Below are positions 1-5,447 of a stretch of DNA of 5,447 bases, in pieces. The notes under the pieces were generated by a model. The model ran no database searches, was not told the origin of the DNA, and was given only the letters and a program-made list of their open reading frames with translations. Source of the stretch: Deltaproteobacteria bacterium (GTDB taxonomy: Bacteria > Desulfobacterota > Syntrophia > Syntrophales > JAAYKM01). The translations under genes were made by a program, and so were the position numbers. Within the stretch, counting starts at the first letter, position 1; each line of letters begins with the position of its first letter. Location of the stretch: the NCBI GenBank assembly GCA_019136935.1, contig JAGVTI010000202.1, forward strand, positions 1 to 5,447. The letters are read 5' to 3'.

Positions 1-1044
1 GATGGAAATGGAGCCGACGGACGCCCAGCGGGTGTGACAGAAAGAGGATTCACAGTCCGTCCCGGCCTGGGTGAATTCCCGGAGAATCCGGTCGTTTCGA
101 ATCGATTGCCTGAGGTCGCGAACATTCTGCCCCAGTTTACCGATGATCGAGGCTGTTTTGTAGGTGAAGGCGACCGTGTCGCCGGTGCGGTGTTCCGGCG
201 TGTCCAAGTCCGCCAGGGAGCAGGAGAGATTGATGCTGCCGTTGACCAGGTCCCCCGTTCCCACCCTGCCGGCCAGCTCTCCGTAGAGATCCTTTTCCCT
301 GAGGCGGTGGACGATCTCCCGGAAGGTGTTCCCGTCCGGTGCCGTGAAGGATACCTGGATTCCCGCGGAATCCCGTCCCCGCACTTCCAGCCGATTCAGG
401 CAGTTCAGGAGGAAGTTGATCTTCCGGTACTTCGCCAGGGAACCGGTTTCCAATGCGGCGGCATCCGCTCCGGCCAGATCCGTGATCTGATCCACCGTTT
501 TCAGGACATCCTGCTCGACGCCCCAGACGATGTCCCGCAGGAGAACCATCCGGCGGTTGATCGTTTCAAGGTGGTCCGTCGTGAAAAAAGCCGCCGCTTC
601 TTCCAGCGCCGTTTCTTCACGGTGGAGAAACGCCCCCATTTCAGCGGAGAGATGTTCCAGTTCCGCTATCATGTCCGGGTGGGTGAAGAGTTCCCGGAAC
701 AGGCCGTCGCTTTTGAGGTCAAAAAGACATCGGGCCATTTCTTCGAGAACGCCATTCCCGTCCAGATAGTCTTCAATCGGTTGTGACCCGGCCTGCACAT
801 CGGCGATCCGGTGATCCTTGATGCGGCCGAAAAGGGTTAAAAGATGCGCAATCCCTGGAGTCTTTCCTGTCGAAGCGGCGCCTTTGACGGCAAGAATACC
901 TGCCAGGCCGCAGAAAAAAGTGGCCGGGTAAAGCGGGAAGAGAATCACCGAGCAAGGGGGACAGTCGTTCGGATCGGCGCCGATGAAGCCGTGCCATTTC
1001 CGGAGAAAGGAAAAACATTTTTGCCAAAGGGAATGGATCGACAT
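1..1044 (-). CDS. GlmS-like class II glutamine amidotransferase, C-terminal part beyond the left edge
   Basis: The frame is open for 348 codons from an ATG at 1044 to the window edge with no stop, so the protein is truncated by the window. Two GlmS-type amidotransferase signatures are visible: LEVRGRDSAGI at residues 219-229 (compare LEYRGYDSAG of GlmS) and HTRWASVGS at 337-345 (compare HTRWATHGE). CGLAGI at 45-50 matches the N-terminal nucleophile motif CGIVG. GlmS enzymes take ammonia from glutamine to make glucosamine 6-phosphate from fructose 6-phosphate; the SIS isomerase domains expected for that would lie to the left and cannot be seen. The protein is odd. The cysteine follows 44 residues rather than the initiator Met, and no ATG, GTG or TTG precedes it directly, so activation would need propeptide removal. 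About 150 extra, largely helical residues separate CGLAGI from RGRDSAG. The start has a GAGGGG ribosome site overlapping the upstream gene's stop, 11 bases away, so the two genes are probably co-translated. The amidotransferase fold is well supported; the exact substrate is not. Confidence 0.8.
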   Translation of the reverse strand, partial: MSIHSLWQKCFSFLRKWHGFIGADPNDCPPCSVILFPLYPATFFCGLAGILAVKGAASTGKTPGIAHLLTLFGRIKDHRIADVQAGSQPIEDYLDGNGVLEEMARCLFDLKSDGLFRELFTHPDMIAELEHLSAEMGAFLHREETALEEAAAFFTTDHLETINRRMVLLRDIVWGVEQDVLKTVDQITDLAGADAAALETGSLAKYRKINFLLNCLNRLEVRGRDSAGIQVSFTAPDGNTFREIVHRLREKDLYGELAGRVGTGDLVNGSINLSCSLADLDTPEHRTGDTVAFTYKTASIIGKLGQNVRDLRQSIRNDRILREFTQAGTDCESSFCHTRWASVGSISI

Positions 1045-1055
1045 GAAAATTCCCC

Positions 1056-2309
1056 TCACGGTTTGTCCGTTTTCCCGGTCAGGCAGGCCATGGCGCGTGC
1101 CGTGATCCCGTCGACGATATGCCGAAGCCAACGCTCTCCGGCAGCGACGGCTTCGGGCGTCAATGCCTTGATCGTGGGGAGGTATTTTTCATGTTTCTCG
1201 GCCGTTTCCTGCAGTTTCTCGAGAAACAGGCGGCGATCCTCCAATCCCAGGGATTCTTCGATACGGTGTGAAAAGACACTGCGGATTTCGGGCCATCGAT
1301 CCAGGAAATTTCTCTGTTCTCCGACGATCCTTTTTTTCTTATCCCCTTTCAGATATGTCCCGGCTGCAGCAAGGGATCCATCCATTTTTTCCTCCAGTTC
1401 ATCCAATCGTTTCAAACGTTCCCGTAAGGCCCGCTCCAGCGTCTCCAGCGCACCCCGATACAGGGGCTCACCCAGCGCGTCTCCGGCCCAAAAGGGGTGC
1501 CGCGCGTGGGCATACCATTGTTTGAGGGCCAGAAGGTTTGCCAGGTAGGTCAGGTTGTTTTGAACCCGCCGGTTCACGCTGCCGTAAAGTCCCGGATAAA
1601 AGGGCGCGTCCCGGTTCGTTCCGCTGCCGGAGTGGATCAGTTTCCCCCCTTCCGGGCAATCTCCCCGGAAGACGATTCCCGCGGCGATGACCGTTCCGTA
1701 GCCGATCCGGGCGGGGCCGACCAGTCCCCCCTGTCCACCCAGGAAGATGGGCCGCTCCCGGAGCATCACGCCCCGGGGGACGTCTCCGATGAGGGAGGCC
1801 GTGGCCTTGTCCTGCTGGGGGGTGTAATTGAAGTGGACGTAGCCGCTTCCCACTTCGCTGTGATTTTTCGAATCGGTTCCCCCTGCCATGAGACAGTCGC
1901 AGAAATTGATCAGGCTACCCAGGGTCACGAAGGGAAACAGAATCGTTTGCTTCAGGCCGACCGTGTGACCGGCCTTGGCTCCTTCTTCCAGGAGACACCC
2001 TTCCCGGACGTGGGCGCCGCTTTCCATCCGGCTTCCTTCAAGGAAAACCGACGACCGGAAAAAGCCCGCCCCGAGTTCGCAGCCGGGACCGAGTTGACAG
2101 TTTTCGATGGTGACCGGTCCTTCGTGGCCCAGTTTCACCCCGGAAGAAATGACCGTTCCTGAACCGTCGATTCTTGTTCCCGGATACAGGACGACGCCGT
2201 CTCCGGAGATGTGTTCGGTGGGCACGTCTTTCCCGATCTCCACGGAAAAAGGTTGAGGGATGACCACGCCCTTTTCAAGGAGCAGCTCTATGGACTTCGA
2301 TAGGTTCAT
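1056..2309 (-). CDS. Left-handed beta-helix protein resembling the acetyltransferase half of GlmU
   Basis: The protein has 417 residues from the ATG at 2309. An in-frame TTG at 2321 would add four residues; neither start has a clear ribosome site, and I prefer ATG. Residues about 30-211 show imperfect hexapeptide repeats of a left-handed beta-helix. Within them, NYTPQQDKATASLIGD (161-176) and LVGPARIGYGTVIAAG (196-211) line up with the GlmU acetyltransferase stretches NYDGANK...IGD and LVAPVTVGKGATIAAG. The N-terminal nucleotidyltransferase domain of GlmU, with its LAAGxGTRM loop, is absent, so a name such as UDP-GlcNAc pyrophosphorylase would not be justified by this sequence. After the helix comes a region of about 200 residues, rich in charged helices from about 250 onward (for example LERALRERLKRLDELEEKM), with no counterpart in GlmU. 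The next gene downstream is a GlmS-like amidotransferase 11 bases away, which supports a role with amino sugars or their nucleotides. It could be an acyltransferase or a sugar-nucleotide-binding protein; catalysis is unproven. Confidence 0.8.
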   Translation of the reverse strand: MNLSKSIELLLEKGVVIPQPFSVEIGKDVPTEHISGDGVVLYPGTRIDGSGTVISSGVKLGHEGPVTIENCQLGPGCELGAGFFRSSVFLEGSRMESGAHVREGCLLEEGAKAGHTVGLKQTILFPFVTLGSLINFCDCLMAGGTDSKNHSEVGSGYVHFNYTPQQDKATASLIGDVPRGVMLRERPIFLGGQGGLVGPARIGYGTVIAAGIVFRGDCPEGGKLIHSGSGTNRDAPFYPGLYGSVNRRVQNNLTYLANLLALKQWYAHARHPFWAGDALGEPLYRGALETLERALRERLKRLDELEEKMDGSLAAAGTYLKGDKKKRIVGEQRNFLDRWPEIRSVFSHRIEESLGLEDRRLFLEKLQETAEKHEKYLPTIKALTPEAVAAGERWLRHIVDGITARAMACLTGKTDKP

Positions 2310-2329
2310 GATAAATTTCAAGCGGTCAT

Positions 2330-2389
2330 CTTCGGGCGGGCGGGGTGATGACGCCCGCCGGCCGTTCTGCCCTTTCGTCTACCCCGAAG
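2330..2389 (-). other. GC-rich hairpin between the Fis-like and beta-helix genes
   Basis: The gap holds a perfect 8-bp inverted repeat, GGCGGGCG at 2335-2342 and CGCCCGCC at 2352-2359, with a 9-base loop. Outside it CTTCG (2330-2334) can pair with CGAAG (2385-2389). The minus-strand transcript has no run of U after the stem, so this is not a normal intrinsic terminator. It lies about 20 bases upstream of the beta-helix gene's start and could affect its translation or stabilise the downstream transcript. The repeat is seen; the role is inferred. Confidence 0.4.
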
Positions 2390-2391
2390 GA

Positions 2392-2715
2392 CTAGTCTGC
2401 CCGGCCGTTCATCCCCAGTTTGATCATTTTTTTTTGGAATGTGTTGCGGTTGATACCGAGGTAAGTCGCAGCGGCGCTTTTAATCTGACCGGAGCGGTGC
2501 AGGGCGATTTTGAACAGACTTCGATCCACGATCGAGATGATCTCGTCGTAAAGGGTGCTCTTCCCGTTTCCCTTCGAATCGAGGAGGGTCAGGATGTTTT
2601 CCAGGTCTTTACGCAGGATATCCTCGATGATCGCTCTGGTCGAGTCTTCCTCTTTCTTCATGTTTACGGCTCTTTCCATGATTTTTCCCTCCGTCTTTCT
2701 GTCCATTCCGGCCAT
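2392..2715 (-). CDS. Fis-family helix-turn-helix DNA-binding protein
   Basis: The protein has 107 residues from the ATG at 2715. The C-terminal half matches Fis and the Fis-type helix-turn-helix: YDEIISIVDRSLFKIAL (56-72) resembles the dimerising helix, and GINRNTFQKKMIKLGMN (87-103) closely follows E. coli Fis GINRGTLRKKLKKYGMN. It stands alone, without the receiver or AAA+ domains of NtrC-type activators, and its length is near that of Fis (98 residues), so a small dimeric nucleoid or regulatory protein is likely. Two starts are plausible. ATG 2715 has AGGA 7 bases upstream and lies 11 bases after the preceding stop. ATG 2679 (residue 13) has a stronger GGAGGG site and would give 95 residues, even closer to Fis. 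The first 45 residues are charged and not recognisable. Its targets cannot be told from the sequence. Confidence 0.88.
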   Translation of the reverse strand: MAGMDRKTEGKIMERAVNMKKEEDSTRAIIEDILRKDLENILTLLDSKGNGKSTLYDEIISIVDRSLFKIALHRSGQIKSAAATYLGINRNTFQKKMIKLGMNGRAD

Positions 2716-2726
2716 AATGCGTCCTG

Positions 2727-3248
2727 TTAAATAATGTGTAACAGTTTCATGACGATCAGAGCGGTTATCACAATGACGGCGATCCAGATGGAAAGGACAT
2801 CGCCGCGATAGACCGGAGGATCTTCCAATTGCTGGCGGACCTCCGCTTCCACCCGGTCAGGCGGAACTCGATCCATGATATCTTGAACGAGACGGATAAA
2901 ATTTCCATAGGCGTTGGAGAGGATATAAAAACCTCTCCGGGTGGTCAGCAGAAGGTAACATTTGCGGCGGACGGTCAGCACACCCACCTGATGGATGCTT
3001 TCCCAGGGTATTTCCCTGCCCCTGAGAAACTTTCTGACGGTCAGCCCGTCGGCGCCGATCGTGACCGTACGATAAGAGATCTCGAAAAGAGCCGGTAAAG
3101 CGGCGCATAGCAGGATTACCAGCACGATCGTCTCGGCGGTGGAACGTGCGGACAGAAAGGACAGGCACAGCAGGACGGCAAGGAGGCACACTGCCAAGCC
3201 GAAAGGAATCAAAAAAGATTTCTTGATCTTATAACGATGAAAATCCAT
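2727..3248 (-). CDS. Small membrane protein with a PH-like domain
   Basis: The protein has 173 residues. Two hydrophobic helices lie near the N-terminus (about 11-32 and 39-57) and one at the C-terminus (about 150-171). The soluble part between them (about 60-142) has the pattern of bacterial PH-like domains of the YdbS/bPH type: a short strand, then IGADGLTVRKFLRGREIPWESI (64-85), where an 'xDGLxVR...IPWxxI' strand-turn-strand precedes further beta strands, and then an amphipathic helix around 113-127. Such proteins are usually annotated only as PH domain-containing membrane proteins, and no enzymatic motif is visible. The gene begins 28 bases after moaC and ends 11 bases before the Fis-like gene, so co-transcription is likely. 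The ribosome site is weak (AAAG). Function unknown; the domain call rests on pattern only. Confidence 0.75.
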   Translation of the reverse strand: MDFHRYKIKKSFLIPFGLAVCLLAVLLCLSFLSARSTAETIVLVILLCAALPALFEISYRTVTIGADGLTVRKFLRGREIPWESIHQVGVLTVRRKCYLLLTTRRGFYILSNAYGNFIRLVQDIMDRVPPDRVEAEVRQQLEDPPVYRGDVLSIWIAVIVITALIVMKLLHII

Positions 3249-3276
3249 TATCTTTGCTTAGTTGGGGATTGGGAAA

Positions 3277-3759
3277 TCAGGTTTTTCTTTCGAAAAGACC
3301 ACTTTTGCCACCCGATTTTCTCACCAGCATGATGTCCGTTAAAACCATTTCCTTGTCGACGGCCTTGCACATGTCGTAGATCGTGAGGGCTGCCACGCTG
3401 ACCGCCGTGAGAGCTTCCATTTCAACCCCCGTCCTTCCCACGAGCCTTGCCTGGCTTTCGATGAACACTTCCCCTGTTTCAGGTTTGACGTTGAAGCGGA
3501 TTTCGACATGGGTCAATTCCAGGGGATGACACATGGGAATCAATTCGCCCGTTTTTTTGGCTGCCATGATCCCGGCGATGCGGGCGACGCCGAAGACATC
3601 TCCTTTCGGCATTCCCCCTTCCTGGATCAGGGCGAGGGTGCGAGGAGACATGACGACTTTGCCTGTGGCCGTCGCTTCCCTCAGGGACGGTTCCTTGACC
3701 GTCACATCAACCATCCTGGCCTGACCTTTTTCATCCAGATGAGATAAAGTCTGACTCAC
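3277..3759 (-). CDS. moaC: Cyclic pyranopterin monophosphate synthase MoaC
   Basis: MoaC acts after the radical-SAM enzyme MoaA in molybdenum cofactor synthesis, converting 3',8-cyclo-7,8-dihydro-GTP into cyclic pyranopterin monophosphate in the cytoplasm. The 160-residue protein is full length for the family. It opens with the characteristic [15 protein letters not shown] (5-19) and contains [20 protein letters not shown] (51-70), PMCHPLELT (75-83), [20 protein letters not shown] (111-130) and KAVDK (132-136). The residues matching the E. coli active site are all present with an offset of one: K52, H78, E113, E115, D129 and K132. The start is GTG at 3759 with a GAGGGGGG ribosome site a few bases upstream. 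It is the first gene of the leftward cluster and has a good promoter about 45-80 bases upstream. No other moa or moe gene is visible in the window. An active enzyme is expected. Confidence 0.97.
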   Translation of the reverse strand: MSQTLSHLDEKGQARMVDVTVKEPSLREATATGKVVMSPRTLALIQEGGMPKGDVFGVARIAGIMAAKKTGELIPMCHPLELTHVEIRFNVKPETGEVFIESQARLVGRTGVEMEALTAVSVAALTIYDMCKAVDKEMVLTDIMLVRKSGGKSGLFERKT

Positions 3760-3809
3760 CTAATGCCCCCCTCGCGAAGGTTCTTTCCCGCTGATGAGAT
3801 AACCGGAGA

Positions 3810-3839
3810 ATTAGTAACACAGGCCTTCCCAGTCGTCAA
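3810..3839 (-). promoter_or_regulatory. Sigma-70-type promoter for moaC and probably the genes after it
   Basis: On the minus strand TTGACG (3839-3834, five of six consensus bases) is followed after 18 bases by ACTAAT (3815-3810, four of six). Transcription would begin near 3803, giving a leader of about 45 bases before the moaC GTG. The leader is too short for a molybdenum cofactor riboswitch, and I see none. The position and -35 quality make this the best promoter in the window. Confidence 0.6.
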
Positions 3840-4009
3840 GAACAGGTTTGCAGGGAGACACTATAAAAAACGGAATTTATTTTGTCCGGATCTTAACGGG
3901 CTGCAATCAAAGAGTTTTTGTTTGATCTCGGAAATGGCTCAGAGAAAAAGAACGGGCGGACGGACATGCAGGGATCCCATGGCCGGACCGGTGCAGGGTG
4001 AGAAACATC

Positions 4010-4036
4010 TTGCCTGATGCCGAATACTATTATAGA
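4010..4036 (+). promoter_or_regulatory. Possible comM promoter
   Basis: TTGCCT (4010-4015) lies 15 bases before TATAGA (4031-4036), inside a run of overlapping TATA-like hexamers (TACTAT, TATTAT, TATAGA from 4025 on). The spacing is short of the usual 17 bases, so this is only a candidate. If used, it would give comM a 5' leader of about 110 bases carrying the two hairpins further downstream. Confidence 0.25.
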
Positions 4037-4089
4037 GATAGCGGTACCTGATCAACCGGGTTTTTACGAGAAACGACGGTTCGATCGGC

Positions 4090-4108
4090 GACCGGGGGAA
4101 CCTCGGTC
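4090..4108 (+). other. Hairpin in the comM upstream region
   Basis: GACCG (4090-4094) pairs with CGGTC (4104-4108), and the stem continues inwards through a G-U and two G-C pairs to a 3-base loop, making 8 pairs. The sequence after it (CCAAACTTTTG) has only a short T run, so a terminator or attenuator is possible but weak. Confidence 0.35.
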
Positions 4109-4118
4109 CCAAACTTTT

Positions 4119-4138
4119 GTATGCAATATTGTGCATAC
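4119..4138. promoter_or_regulatory. Inverted repeat just upstream of comM, possible operator or leader hairpin
   Basis: GTATGCA (4119-4125) and TGCATAC (4132-4138) are perfect inverted 7-base arms around the 6-base spacer ATATTG. The element ends 17 bases before the comM ATG, just upstream of its ribosome site. A 20-bp dyad of this kind suits a dimeric repressor, or, if transcribed, a hairpin next to the ribosome site. I do not recognise the binding protein. Confidence 0.4.
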
Positions 4139-4155
4139 CTTCCCGGGGGGAGAGA

Positions 4156-5447
4156 ATGATCGTCAAGGTATTCAGCAGTACCACCATCGGCGTTGTATCC
4201 TGTGCCGTCGAAGTGGAAGTGGACGTTTCCCCGGGCCTGCCCCAGTTTTCTACGGTCGGCCTTCCCGATGTGGCCGTCAGGGAGAGCAAGGACCGGATTC
4301 GGGCGGCCCTGAAGAATTCGGGCTACGCGTATCCCCGCCACCATGTCACGGTCAATCTCGCTCCCGCCGATATCAGGAAGGAAGGCACGGCTTTCGATCT
4401 TCCCATCGCCGTGGGACTCGCTGCCACGGAGGGGCTCATCCGGCCGGAATTTCTTGCGGATTACCTCATTATGGGTGAATTGTCCCTCGACGGCCGGGTC
4501 AAGGGCGTCCAGGGGGTTTTGCCTACGGCTTTTCTGGCCCGGGAAATGGCCAAGAGGGGGGTTATCGTTCCCGATGACAATGCCCTGGAAGCGGCCATGG
4601 TCGAAGGGATCGAGGTGATCGGCGTCGGGAACCTGGCGGATGTGGTCGGGTTTTTCAGGGGTGAAAAAGTTTTTACGCCCCTTCGGGTCAACGCGGAAGA
4701 CCTGTTTCAGGCGGGCCGTTCTTATCTGTCCGATTTCAGTGAAATCAAAGGGCAGGCACAGGCGAAAAGGGCCCTGGAGATCGCCGCGGCCGGACAACAC
4801 AATGCGTTGATGACCGGTCCTCCCGGATCCGGTAAGACCATGCTGGCCCAGCGGCTGCCGACGATTCTCCCGGATTGGTCCTTTCCGGAGGCGATCGAAA
4901 CCACCCAAATCTATTCCGTCGCCGGCCTTTTGAACCGGGAAGAGATGATCGTCCGGACCAGGCCTTTCCGTGCCCCCCATCATAGCATTTCCGATGCGGG
5001 ACTGGTCGGCGGAGGCCATACGCCCAAACCCGGTGAAATCAGCCTGGCCCATCATGGGGTTCTCTTCCTGGACGAATTCCCGGAATTCAGGAAAAACGCC
5101 CTGGAAGCCCTGCGTCAACCCCTGGAAAGCGGTGTCATCACCATCACCCGGTCTACCTCTACGGCCACTTATCCCGCGCGCTTTATGCTCCTGGCGGCGA
5201 TGAATCCCTGTCCATGCGGGTACTACGGGGATACCCAGCAGGCCTGCCGATGTTCGACGACCCAGATCCGGCAGTACCAGTCGAAGATTTCCGGACCCCT
5301 CTTGGACCGGATCGATATCCACATCGAAGTTCCGTCGCTTCGTTACCGCGATCTTACCTCCCGGGTAAGCGCGGAATCGTCCGATGAGATCAGGAAGCGT
5401 GTGACGCGGGCGAGAAGTCTTCAGATGAATCGTTTCGAAGGCTCCAA
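4156..5447 (+). CDS. comM: YifB/ComM family Mg-chelatase-like AAA+ ATPase, cut by the right edge
   Basis: The frame runs for 430 codons from ATG 4156 to the window end without a stop; family members are about 500-510 residues, so roughly 75-80 are missing. The start follows a GGGGGGAG ribosome site. The N-terminal ChlI-like domain (about 20-140) includes [20 protein letters not shown] and the [20 protein letters not shown] stretch typical of the family. The AAA+ module has Walker A GPPGSGKT (221-228), Walker B LFLDE (303-307), the cysteine cluster NPCPCGYYG...CRC (350-366) and [10 protein letters not shown] (380-389), which carries a conserved arginine. In Vibrio cholerae ComM is a hexameric helicase that drives branch migration when transformed DNA is integrated; in species without known competence its role is unclear. 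It stands alone here, divergent from moaC. All visible key residues are intact. Confidence 0.95.
   Translation, partial: MIVKVFSSTTIGVVSCAVEVEVDVSPGLPQFSTVGLPDVAVRESKDRIRAALKNSGYAYPRHHVTVNLAPADIRKEGTAFDLPIAVGLAATEGLIRPEFLADYLIMGELSLDGRVKGVQGVLPTAFLAREMAKRGVIVPDDNALEAAMVEGIEVIGVGNLADVVGFFRGEKVFTPLRVNAEDLFQAGRSYLSDFSEIKGQAQAKRALEIAAAGQHNALMTGPPGSGKTMLAQRLPTILPDWSFPEAIETTQIYSVAGLLNREEMIVRTRPFRAPHHSISDAGLVGGGHTPKPGEISLAHHGVLFLDEFPEFRKNALEALRQPLESGVITITRSTSTATYPARFMLLAAMNPCPCGYYGDTQQACRCSTTQIRQYQSKISGPLLDRIDIHIEVPSLRYRDLTSRVSAESSDEIRKRVTRARSLQMNRFEGS

Larger units (their letters stand above)
3760..4155. other. Divergent intergenic region between moaC and comM
   Basis: About 400 bases without a convincing gene. 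It holds the moaC promoter, an AT-rich part around 3860-3890, a 6-bp inverted repeat ATCAAA/TTTGAT at 3906-3926, and two inverted repeats near comM. Short open frames here do not look like conserved proteins and lack good ribosome sites. I find no tRNA or recognisable riboswitch. Confidence 0.6.

Noticed and set aside
34..786. A 250-residue open frame on the plus strand
   Set aside because: It is antisense to the GlmS-like gene, which carries clear family motifs; the plus-strand product shows none.
861..884. P-loop-like pattern GAASTGKT at residues 55-62 of the GlmS-like protein
   Set aside because: It fits GxxxxGKT, but it follows directly on the CGLAGILAV strand of the amidotransferase fold and no Walker B is apparent; probably chance.
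1497..2162. A 221-residue plus-strand frame opposite the beta-helix gene
   Set aside because: The minus strand encodes hexapeptide repeats with GlmU similarity; the plus-strand product is a compositional shadow.
3763..4017. An 84-residue plus-strand frame in the moaC-comM gap
   Set aside because: It begins beside the moaC start, runs across the moaC promoter, lacks a ribosome site and resembles no family.
4040..4110. Possible tRNA-like or riboswitch-like segment with GGTTCGAT
   Set aside because: The TTCGA resembles a T-loop, but no acceptor stem, anticodon arm or matching T-stem can be drawn, and no known riboswitch core is seen.
4017..4478. A 153-residue plus-strand frame overlapping the comM start
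   Set aside because: It overlaps comM in another frame and turns into low-complexity R/G/S-rich sequence there; comM motifs decide the frame.
4030..5322. A 430-residue open frame on the minus strand opposite comM
   Set aside because: It lies almost wholly antisense to a well-supported comM gene and its composition (rich in G, R, D, P, Q) has no recognisable domain; a long antisense frame is common in GC-rich coding DNA.

Overview
The window looks like part of a bacterial chromosome, moderately GC-rich, with dense genes and short gaps. Its gene content (a molybdenum cofactor gene, a Fis-like regulator, a YifB/ComM ATPase, and an unusual GlmS-like plus GlmU-like pair) suggests a Gram-negative bacterium. 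My best guess is an anaerobic deltaproteobacterium (Desulfobacterota), but that is inference and no rRNA or other marker confirms it. I see no insertion sequence, CRISPR array, tRNA or rRNA.

Layout. Five genes run leftwards on the minus strand from about position 3759 to the left edge, in transcription order: moaC (cyclic pyranopterin monophosphate synthase), a small three-helix membrane protein with a PH-like domain, a Fis-family DNA-binding protein, a left-handed beta-helix protein that resembles only the acetyltransferase half of GlmU, and a GlmS-like class II glutamine amidotransferase whose C-terminal part lies beyond the left edge. Gaps are 28, 11, about 80 and 11 bases, so they could form one operon. 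A good sigma-70-type promoter (TTGACG, then ACTAAT) lies before moaC. A divergent intergenic region of about 400 bases follows (3760-4155), and then a comM/yifB gene runs rightwards and is cut by the right edge.

How the genes may work together. The last two minus-strand genes probably act together in amino-sugar metabolism: a GlmS-like protein would use glutamine to aminate a sugar phosphate, and the GlmU-like beta-helix protein could modify or bind an amino-sugar product. Neither is a standard version. The amidotransferase has its predicted catalytic cysteine at residue 45 and carries two large insertions. The beta-helix protein has no nucleotidyltransferase domain and instead has a helical C-terminal extension. 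This pair is the most interesting part of the window. moaC, the PH-like protein and the Fis-like regulator have no obvious functional link to it beyond co-orientation. ComM is a separate unit with a structured upstream region.
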